Assembly: GCF_910592395.1 (NCBI RefSeq) | Contig: NC_088319.1 | Coordinates: 12,896,001-12,960,000 of the forward strand | From: Lineus longissimus | Taxonomy: Eukaryota; Nemertea; Pilidiophora; Heteronemertea; Lineidae | Reading direction: 5' to 3' | DNA: 64,000 nucleotides | Shown: one piece after another, positions 25,176 to 35,321 of the stretch | Numbering within the stretch: the stretch's first letter is position 1 | Layout: each line of letters starts with the position of its first letter | The notes under the pieces: model-generated | The model's input: only the letters and a program-made list of their open reading frames with translations | Databases searched by the model: none | What the model was told of the DNA's origin: nothing | Made by a program: the position numbers and the translations under genes

Positions 25176-28100
25176 ATGGCAGACACACATGACGATTATG
25201 TTTGGGATCACACTGGTGAACATTTGGACGATTCGCCCTTGCTAGATGATCAAAGTCCTCACGATGGCTCGTATTTTTATAAGTAAGTCCAGTTCTAAGT
25301 ACCTGTTGCGTAAACATTGCAAAAGGCGAGCTGTCATTGCAGTGAAATGACCTTGTTTATCTCGGGCTGTTTTGTGCACATACAATAAATTAATATAGGG
25401 GGCCTACATTGTTACATACATTTTTGTGTACGAAATACAATCACAAAGGATTAATGCATTATGTAGGTCTATGCTGGAGAAATTAGTGTGAACGGGTATA
25501 ACGCTATTGCTCAGACGCCTTGGCTACAGTACCGTTTTAAGAATAAGACTTAAGAACTGTGAGCAGTAGAACCAGAGCTTGCATGCTTGTGATTGCTAAT
25601 TACCTTCATTCATTCAGTTCGTACCTGAGCAGCTCCAATCTAGTCAACTCAGTTTTATCTCGATCATTGGTTCGACAGACTGAGACTTGAAGTACGGCAC
25701 TTGGAGGCTACGTCATTCCCCCTAGGCACTGATGCGGTTCACGCGACACTCGGGAAAACACAATTTCGATTTCGATTAGATTAAGTCTGTGGACAGACAT
25801 AGTCTTTACTCTTCCTGCAAGTGTGATGTCCACATGGTGTGAATAATTGGCTACAAAGTACATTTGTTCATTTGATCATTCATTCATTTGTAAGCCGCTT
25901 ATAGCGCTATTCTTTAAACACAATTTTTTCTTTGGTTGTTGGACTCACTATTGTAATGTTGTAGGACATTGACTGAAAGATGTAATGCTCCCTTGGAAAC
26001 ATTGAGCAGTTCCCTTCAATTCCAAACCAATTTTTAAAATCTCTCTCTTTTTTCTTCTGCTGCATGCATTCTTGGAACTTCATCGAAGTAAGTATCACTT
26101 GGATCTTAATGATTTAGTAGAACACTTTTAGTTACCCCTTCATTCAAAACATGTAGCTCCCAGGGGTATGATACAGGTATTCTTTCCTTTCCATTATGAG
26201 TAACTAAGAACTTGGCAGCTTTTATGCCTAGCTGACCTAGCTGAGGAAGGGTTTTACCTGCTACATACTTATACATACAGCTCCTTATTTACTCGCTGAT
26301 TCCATTCCAATTTTGTACAAGCCATTGCCTGTAGTGACTACAGTCTCCAATCATTTGTTTTCATCCTTTATAATGTTAGTTTTATTGGAGGGCCGCTCAG
26401 TCTTGAATCAAGGACTCTTTCACGTAGGCTACAACTGCTCGGTTTGTGATCATTCTTTAAACCCCAAACTTTAACTTGAATTCTCATCATGACATTTAGG
26501 TGACAAAAATTTGTTTCATTGGATCTCCACATTGATGTACGTGGTAAACTGTCCAACATTCATTAGATTCACTCGTTAGTGAATCTGGACAATTCTCTCT
26601 TTCTGACAGAATTGATGATCATTATCTCTAAATACCATTCTTTCTAGTTTCAGCAGACAAGACTCATTCCCTGGTAACCATCCCAACTCACAAAAACTTA
26701 CAAAACGACAAGCAGAGTACATTTTGCGGACATTTGAAGATGGTGCAGCACTCATCAGAAGTCAGCTCCTGGTAGAACCAGCTCCAAATGACAACGCTGA
26801 AGTTCAAGGAACTCGATGTTCACGGTGCAAAGCTGCCTTGGGCTTCTTTGAAAGGTGTTCGTTCCTTTTGACATTACTTTTGCAGGTGAGGCGTTAAGGA
26901 TTTCTACATGTGTGGCAGATAATTTACTTTTTTAAGGGCATGACTATATTCTATAATATTGCAATTTTCTTCTCAAGAGATATCGCTGAACTATCGTTCT
27001 CTTGAGTGATGAAAAAGGAGGCGTTTATCATTAGAGTAAAAAATGGCGGTGAATTATTCAGTCAGGCCCACAAATGCTATAGCTTGTATATTCATGTTTC
27101 CTTTCAGATAGCAAACATCATCATAATCACTCTTCTGGATTATTACTTGAAGAAGCCAAAGACGAACCCAACAGTGGCAGAGGTAGGTGGAGAAAACACC
27201 CAGGACGATAAACCTGGAACTGTTTGTGAGTCTTTTATTTTTGCTCTGTTCGCTTGACAATGACAGATGATCACACAAATATATATGGACAGTTACACTA
27301 TTACATTCACTGCAGCATCTTTTGCGGCAATGGTGTAACGCCATGCATTGTAGTGCATTGCATCAAAAGACTGGAACCTTTGGTAGGATATTTCGGTCTG
27401 ACAGAAGTGTTGCTCTATTGTAAGGATGGGTATGTTATTTGTATCATGTCCAAAAGTTGTGATAAATAGCATTCCGCGAAGTTACTATTTATAGCTCACA
27501 AGGTCATTTGCATAAGATATTGATGACGTTTTAGTCACGTGACAGTCGGACATCGACACTTATTTCTACGCATTTGAGCTTATTTCAAAGTCAATTATTT
27601 TTGACCCCATAGAGTCAGAAAGAGAAATATTCAGAACAATTATGTAGTATTTCCAACACTCGGACATGTGCCAGATTGAATCTAACTGCCCTAGTTAGAA
27701 AGCCTGAATCCATTACGAAACCGCATGTTTGTCCGACATTGCCTGTAATTCAGCGATGGGGAAATAGAGGGCAGCAGCTGCAGTGACCTCATCTTCGCGG
27801 AATGCTATTGGTAAATTGCAACAGTGTCAAGCTCGATGAAGGAACACACCACATTGGCAGGTAGATTTCTTAGATGATTCGTTTTCGACCCATTTTTTCT
27901 CTGTATTTTCAGGGTGAAGTTGTTATGTTGATAATAGAATTATTAAATCTGGTGCTAGTTGTTTTTACATCCAGTAAGTACCTCCAGCGTGTCTTCTTTC
28001 TCAAGCGCCATGCAAACAAGCGATTTAAATTGCATGCGATGCTCATCGCTCGTTGGCGGTGGTCATTACAGGTCGCAGCACCCTTCGATTCAATATCAAA

Positions 28101-28521
28101 CCCAGAGAATTCCTGTTTTCCCACAGATGAGAGATTCTTTTTTGCGCAGAGCAGCAATTATAATTGCAAGCAGCTGCAATTTAAATTGCTTGTTGTAGTA
28201 AGAGTTGTATACTGCACAGTGTTCGATTTTACAGTTTTATCTCAAGTTCTCAATCGCACAACCCAATCCTTGGAAGTCGTCCATGTCAACAATAACTTGC
28301 AAGCTTTCAATTGCACATGGCACTCACAAACCAATGACATATTGCACATGGTTGCCATCAAGTCTTTCATAAACTGATGATGTTTTGCACACGGTGGTGC
28401 TGGAAGCCATATTTATATGAAAAACTAACATAAGCTCACGCCCAGGGTGTCCCTTTAAGAGATTTTTGGCTCACCGTAGGGGAGTCTATACAACACCGCA
28501 GTGTCCGTCGTCCGTCGTCGT

Positions 28522-28567
<46 letters not shown>

Positions 28568-31500
28568 TGTCCGTCGTATCCTAGTTCAAAAACAGTGGCA
28601 CGTTTTTTAACCGCTAGGCCTATGAACTTAAAACTTTGTACACATGACCCCCTAGGTCAGATGACCCGTGACACTAAATTTCTGTCCGATCTGATTCTCT
28701 ACTTGGCCACCAGGGGGCCAAATGTGGATATCTAAAAAGTGTGATATCTCGCTTATTAGTGTCTTGTTTTCGATAAAACTTTTGTGGTAGGTACTCATAT
28801 CAAGGATACATCATATGTCTTACGGGTTTTTAATTTGATCTACTTTTCAAGGTCGCAGAGGTCAAATGGCGTGAATTGGCCGTTTGAGTGTAACTATGGC
28901 ACGTTTCTCAACCACCAAAGCTATGAGCTTGAAACTTGGTACATATAACCCCCTATATCAGATAACCTCTGGTGCTGAATTTCAGCCTGATCTGATTCTT
29001 GACTTTGCCACCAGGGGGCCAAAACTGAAAAAGTAAGAAGTGCAATAGCCTGTTTATTAGCAAATTGTTTTTAATGAAATTTTTATGGCAGGGACCCCTA
29101 GCAAGGTTACCTCAGATGTTGCACGATTTTTCGGATTTGACGTACTTTTTAAGGTCGCAGAGGTCAAATGGCGTAAATTGGCCGTTTGAGTGTAACTATG
29201 GCACGTTTCTCAACCGCAACAGTAATGAACTTGAAACTTTGAACAAATGACCCCCTAGGTCAGTTGACCTTTTACACTGAATTTTGGTTCGTTCTGATTA
29301 TTGACTTGGCCACCAGGGGGCCCAAACTCAAAACTCAAAAAGTGTGATTTCTCGCTTATTACTGATTTGTTTTTGATAAAAGTTTCATGGTAGGTACTCC
29401 CAGCAAGGATACATCACATATCTTACAGGTTTTTGATTTGACCCACCTTTCAAGTTCACAGAGGTCAAAGTTGAAAACTTTACCGTTCTTGGTACGTTTT
29501 GTCGTTGTTCAATGTAAAGAGTTTTAATTTTGTGTAATGATGAATCTAAGAAGCCACTATTTGTATGCCAAGTTTCAGCCAGATCGGAATTCAAATATGG
29601 CCGAAATTGCATCTTTTGTGGGTTTTTCCTCGTATTGTGGCAATCAAAAGGTCGTGAGTTCAAACCCCGGTCAAGGACAGCCAAAAATATTTTTATTTTT
29701 CATCTTTTCCTTTTTTCTTTTCTGAGTTCTATCTTACATTTTCTTCATTTTTTTATTCATTTGGTGCCATAGATTTAATTTGGCGGCCATCTTGGAAATC
29801 GTTTTTTGCCGATTGCTGTAGTGTAACGAGTGATGAAATTGTTATGGTCAGGTGGATGTGTCTACATCACATATCACCCTGGTTTGTTATTTGACCTACC
29901 TGTCAGGGTCACTGAGGTCAAAGTTAAAAATATATTCACCATTGTCATACTGTAGCACTTTCTGTAACTGTCTACTAAAAATACTTACGGTGAGCACAAT
30001 GGCCCCTGGCCGTTTCATTTATCATTCCTTTCCAATGTAGAGTTCTGATACCGGGAGATATCTCAGACCTTCCTATAAACTTACAATATCTAAATGCATC
30101 ATCCTCTGCTTTCTTCCAGTAAAACTTGGGCAGCAAATGTTCCATCGGCGAGTGAATGGCTATTTTCTTGCTCAGTGCTATCTCTCCTCTATTCTGCTGT
30201 TCACTGGTCTCTATGCATTAACCTTTAGGCTAGATGTAAGTGAATTATGCTTCTTTTAACATGTTTTTTTCCCACCTTGCAAATATTTCTTTGAAGTCTA
30301 CTTTCATGGGCTGCGAAAATAATACTGAAAACTGCCAAATGTTCACCAGAATTTCATCTTCGTCCACAAATAACCATGATTCCCAAAAATAAATTGCGAA
30401 AAAGTTATCGGAAAAACTGAGAGAAATATCATAATCTGCCAAATGCATGTGGCCCTTGGTAAGTCTTGATCCCTTTTGCAAACTTTTCTGCAGTGTTGTC
30501 CATTTGTGTGATTTTCTTTTCAGCACAAAAGTTGGCGATTCGTTGATGAGTATAACGTCGTCAGCCCCAAACCACTGATTATCGTGTTTGTCTTCCTCAA
30601 GATGTTGTATCTTTCAGTGTCTACGGCTACTTTATGTGGTAAGCACAGCTTCTTCGACTTTGCCTTCATCGTCTTCTTTGGCATTTGCTTCCAGTCGTAG
30701 GTACGTGCTAGAAATTCTTCATGGAAAACACCTTGTTTACAATGTTTCTTGGAGTATGTATCAGCCTTGTTTTTTGATCGCAGAGGTTTTGGTGAAACAT
30801 CCATAAACAGCAAGTCAGTGGTGTCACTCCTGTCACGCTGTCGCAGGTCTGAGAATTTTCAGTCAGAAATAGCCAAAAATGTCTGTACGTCATTTTTTGG
30901 TGTATGATAAATGCAAAACCGCTCGGTGGTTATGGGTGTGTCCTGGGCAAAGTCAAATCACTTGTGTGATCTGCTTACATGAAAATCGTTCTCTGTAATT
31001 GATAATACTGCATCATTTGTAGGTTCTTCTGTCATCACGCCAAGGGAATGGTACAATTATTCGTTAATGGGCCTTCAGGTAAGCTATGCTTCTTTCAATA
31101 GTAATGGTGGTTTGTATAGTGCAGGTTACACACTGGTTGCATACACATTGCACAAACAAACATGCATGTAGAATGCATTCTGACTGACTATTGGCATTGC
31201 CTGGTATATGAAATACATGTAGGAACTAGATTTGTTGGAACAACCTAATTATATGTGAACGAATAACATTACCCCTTGGCTTTATATGATAACTTTTTCG
31301 TTTCAATTTCAGATGATTCTGAGTTTTGTGGCCTTTGCTTCCATTCTTGGTCAGATGTTTAGCCATAGTAATGGGCCAGGTTATCATTCGGCAAGGAGAC
31401 CTCCCACAACCGTCCGGCGCAGACGGCCGTCGATGGATAGTCAAGCAAGTCAATTAACTGCTGGTAAGAAAAGTTATAATGTAGTGGACCGTGTTTGAAA

Positions 31501-32566
31501 TAAGGGGAAAAAACAGTATATTCACTTGCGCTAATCTGTCTGTGCAAATGATAGTCACAGAGCAATGAGGTTCTGTCTGTAAAAATATTTCGGAATTGTT
31601 CAAAACGCATAGTTTGATTGAAGTATAAGACCTTTTATAAGTTATTTATTTTTTAAATGACCATTCTAAAATACCTTGGTACCGTAAAGTCAACTTTTAA
31701 ATGGAAAATGCATAAGCCTTTTTCTGAGAGCGGAGTGTTTTGGACACGCAACCAAGATGCTCTACCAAAGTTCCCTCGGGTTGCACTAAAATGTGGAAAC
31801 CATGCACACGTCACGTCAATGGAATTTCGGCTCACTTCAGAAGTTTGAGGCGCTCAAAACACTGCTTCAAACACAAATCAGTCAAGGAAGCATCAACCAC
31901 CCTAAGTTTTTTAATGAGCACTACACATATTTGCCGAGAAAAACGCTCCAAATAGCCCATTTGCGCGGATTTTAGCATCACTTGAGCGAGCCGATGCGGA
32001 CTTCCTATGCGCGCTGTACAAAATGTACATGTCTCATTTTCTGTAACGTTGCCGTAATATAATGTAAACAATGGCGCTACCGGCGCTCCGGCCGGGCCGG
32101 CGATGGATGGAATTTGCCAAATTCGCACATATTCAAGTTATTTTCGTGGCCTATCTTTTTAAGTTTGAGGTATTTTAGAATAGAAATTGAACCCTCGGCT
32201 TCGGACCTTGGTTGAGCATGGAGGTATTATTAAGATATTATTAAGAATTTATTAAGAATGGAGCATGGAGGTATTATTAAGATATTATTAAGAATTTCGT
32301 CCAAACCCTCGCCTGTCGGCTCGGGTTTGGACTGTATTTTAGCTCCACCCGAGAGTGTCTTGGTAACTCAACCAAGGTCCTCCGCCTCGGGTTCAATTCC
32401 TTAATCATATATCTTCTGGGGTTGAGAAGTTCGATAGGCCTTCACCTCATTTTGATGAGCATAAAACATTGACCACATCTTGTTTACATTTGCAGGTTCT
32501 TATGGAGCATTGGACAGTACACAACCTCTTGTTTTAAACGGCGACCACAATATTGGTCCTTCATAG
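25176..32566 (+). CDS. Four-pass membrane protein with potassium-channel-like pore, family not recognised
   Basis: Nine exons join in phase: 25176-25282, 26648-26885, 27108-27182, 27913-27973, 30120-30235, 30524-30638, 31023-31078, 31313-31463 and 32496-32566 (TAG). The product is 329 residues. The start ATG (AAAATGG) is the first in the exon. Layout: an acidic polar N-terminus of about 90 residues, a CSRCK motif, then hydrophobic segments around LLTLLLQIANIIIITLLDYY, LIIELLNLVLVVFTS, YLSSILLFTGLYALTF and LQMILSFVAFASILGQMF. Between the third and fourth lies FLKMLYLSVSTATLCGSS followed by VITPREW. This aligns residue for residue with potassium-channel pore helix and filter (TATTVGYGDLYP in KcsA), but only the Gly and Pro of the filter core remain. 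The tail is basic (RRPPTTVRRRRPS), then polar. An ion-conducting role is inference. An AATAAA near 33904 could end a 1.3-kb 3' UTR. Confidence 0.82.
27465..27809. repeat. MITE-like element with 17-bp perfect terminal inverted repeats
   Basis: AATAGCATTCCGCGAAG (27465-27481) and its exact reverse complement (27793-27809) bound a 345-bp stretch within the third intron of the membrane-protein gene. There is no transposase ORF inside, so it would be non-autonomous. Confidence 0.7.
28466..28572. repeat. Dispersed repeat R2 head with (CGT)n tract
   Basis: GGCTCACCGTAGGGGAGTCT is followed by GTCCGTCGTCCGTCGTCG and a long CGT/GTC trinucleotide run. The same head (GCTCACCTCTGGGGAGCTTA, then CGTCCGTCG words) occurs at 59625 and 60181. 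The poly-Arg ORF through it is an artefact of the triplet run. Confidence 0.8.
28597..29490. repeat. Three tandem units of about 300 bp in an intron
   Basis: Units begin near 28597, 28898 and 29200, each with GGCACGTTTxTxAACC, followed by a CCACCAGGGGGCC motif about 115 bases later and by GGTCGCAGAGGTCAAATGGC. Divergence between units is roughly 15-25%. A more degraded fourth unit may follow to about 29600. The array lies in the 2.1-kb fourth intron of the membrane-protein gene and continues from the R2 head. Confidence 0.8.
31663..32182. repeat. Probable inserted element with 14-bp inverted ends
   Basis: ATTCTAAAATACCT near 31664 and its exact reverse complement near 32168-32182 bound about 520 bp in the last intron of the membrane-protein gene. 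The evidence is limited to the arms. Confidence 0.5.
32185..32398. repeat. Inverted repeat enclosing a duplicated 38-bp block
   Basis: The arms 32185-32216 (GAACCCTCGGCTTCGGACCT...) and 32367-32398 are reverse complements with about five mismatches. Inside, the segment GAGCATGGAGGTATTATTAA and its continuation occurs twice in tandem. It abuts the element at 31663-32182, so the two may be one nested insertion. Confidence 0.65.
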
Positions 32567-33925
32567 CTGCCGTTTATGTCAAAACTTTGGACACTGTGAA
32601 ATTTACTCTAGTTTCACTGATCTAAGACTGAGTTCTGAATATTCTTTGTCATAGTAATTTATGACACTGTCTTAGATGGGTGAAACTAGAATATGAATGG
32701 TGATCACTTCTTGGTCACCAATGAAGTGTACATGTGGCTGCAGCCTGATGTAGCAACTTTAATAGGACAGTTACAAAACAAATTTTTGACCATATTGGCC
32801 ATTCATAGGTGCCACTTCATGTTCAAAGAGGAGATATTGTCCAACCTGTAAACGTTTATCATATGGGTCACTCAGCTCTAGCTGCTGTTGATGTTGCAAC
32901 CTTGGACCGAGTAATCTAATGTGATCATTTTGGCCACTCATTGAGCAAATTGGATGAATGTGGACAACAAAAAATGGGATTGTGCGCGACATTGTGGAAT
33001 GAAAATAACGTTTTGGTTTCCATAATGGTTTGTATTGCTAGTGAAGTGCTCCTGATATAGATAAAACTCTATATCTATATGTTGCTGAATTTTAGCCCCT
33101 GTTAGATTGTCTATAATACTATTATATTTACTCATTGCATTTATGAAACTGTCTATGAACAGGATGAAATTTGGATTATATCATGACAAACCTTTAGGGT
33201 AACTTCAAAGACTCATACTTCTTTAACTTCCGGCTGAATTTTACAGGGTGATCTTCATGTATTAGGACACTTTTTGTAATAAGTTTCACCTTAAATCATG
33301 GTTAGAAACACATTTTAAAAAGACTAGTGGGTTCATTTGCCTCCTGCCAACTTGTCGCCTAAATTGTCTCTCGGCATAAAACTAAACAAATGGCATCGAA
33401 CGGCAATGTGTGTATTTTTGTGCCTGACTTTATTATTCAAAAACGGTCGAAGATCGGTGAAACTAGAATATACTTAGAAACATTTTTGAACTTGCTGTTT
33501 TATACTGTCATTTACCATGGCATTTTATTTGAATGTTGGTACTTCTAGTCAGTATTGGCTTTAAAATTTATTTTAAATTTTTTGTGAAACTACAAAAGAT
33601 GCCCGTTTTATCTAATTTATGACCTTACTGGTATAGATTGCTACTAATGATGATCTTACAATTATCTGAAACTATTTTGAATTAAGACTTGTCGAGAACT
33701 GATAAAGACATTGTCCTCTCAAGTCTATTGTTCCAAGTCTGTTGGTAATGCCCCAATATTGCCCCCCTTCCCTGGTACTAAGAAATCTGATGGACCTCAC
33801 TCTACATTGTAAATAGCCATTGTAAAAGTCATACGGTGACTGTGATGCATTTAAAGTGCCTTAACTACATTGATTATATGTAATGGGAGTCATATTTTAT
33901 ATTGAATAAACTGAAGTTTATGATT
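32567..33925 (+). other. Probable 3' UTR of the membrane-protein gene
   Basis: After the stop codon there is no further coding evidence, and a canonical AATAAA occurs near 33904. A hairpin at 32608-32689 (arms CTAGTTTCACTGATCTAAGA and its near-complement, 19 of 21 matching) with an inner GTCATA/TATGAC stem sits just past the stop. The UTR extent is inferred. Confidence 0.45.
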
Positions 33926-35321
33926 ATACATGTATGTTTTTCAAATCTTTAGCATTTAGTTTCAAAATATATCGATACACATGAATGTAAACTATTTTTG
34001 ATCAAAGTCTTAAGCTGCCCTGCAAAGTATTTATGACTGAATCGGGACGTTTATACTTTTTGATGGATAAGTGTCTTGACCAAGGATACACACCAAAGGT
34101 ATATTGGTTCTGTAGGTCGTGAACAGATGGCTCCGAAGTACGTTTGTTGATAATTTATTTTTAGAATACAAAGGTTGTCCTATTGGGTATTGTTGCCCAA
34201 GTGCACAGTTATTTTCACTGTATTGGTCGCCGTTCTGATCGTTATTGCTGTTCCAACAATGGATATGCACCCCGCTGTTAATTGGAACTGAGGCGAGGTT
34301 GGCAATGCAGAGAAACTAGATTTGCGTTGTGTATAACCTTGAACCTTAAATCATGTTGTCGACATGAATTCATTTAATTTTTCAACACTGTGTCTGTTTA
34401 TTGTCTTTCGATGATTTATTACCCCATTCATCCTTTAATTCAGTCACCCAGTCACCTTCTTCGGATCGATATTGACCGAACTGGATGTTGGGGGGAAAGG
34501 GGTCTGTTTTGAGTACACTTCTTGGAAAGAAAATGCCCAAGAAATGCTATAAATAGGGGTTATTTTCAGGTTTTCTACTGAGAAATTCATGAAAGTGGTG
34601 TTATTAGTCTGCTTAAAGCCCGAAAAGGAGAAATATCTCTTAAAGTTGGAATGTGAACAACATCTTTATGGGTGGAATTAGTATTTTCCCTTCCTAAGGC
34701 CACACGTTATGGTTTTTGTGTGTCCTAACCCTACTTATTTGGCTTCTTGTCACCTTATCTCTCCTGAAACATGCCAGAGAGGAAAGTGTGAGTTGGAATG
34801 TGAAACAGGGTCCGGCAATTCGTTGGTGATGTATTCACCAGCTTGCATTGATAACCTTGGGTAAACTACTTGTCTGTCAAATGTTTAGGTATGTGAAACC
34901 TTGGGTGAGACACTTAATTTGCTGTTAATTAATGTGTAATGTGTAATAGATATACTTGGGCAAAGTGTCAAGTCTTGTCTTAGAGTAACAAGACCAAGTT
35001 ACTCCAAGATCTTGTCAGTGAGATCAATATGTGAACCAAATGGGTGCTATCAATAGAAAGAATGGCTGAATGTGTTGATCTGTGGCTGATGGAGCCATTC
35101 AATGAATTCCCATTTTGCCTCATTCACTTCATTGCATCAGGTGACACATTGCAACATAAAAGCTGGGAAGAGAAGCAGTTGATGAGCCTACCCGGGGCAC
35201 AAATTTCCTCTAGTATTTGTAAGGATGGAAGAGCAGTAAATATATAGGCTCTAGGGGTCTCATAAACTGTATAGAGAGCCCAGGGCTGGCTTGACGTGTA
35301 CCGTACTGTATTGAGTAAGAA
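33926..35321. other. Intergenic region before PINK1
   Basis: AT-rich sequence with no recognised gene. The region just before 35322 presumably holds the PINK1 promoter and 5' UTR, but no clear core element stands out. Confidence 0.4.

Noticed and set aside
27183-27225. Longer version of the third membrane-protein exon using the donor at 27226
   Set aside because: It would end in phase 1 and create an immediate stop in the next exon; the donor at 27183 keeps the frame.
28466-28735. ORF with a long Arg run
   Set aside because: Produced by the CGT triplet tract of a dispersed repeat.
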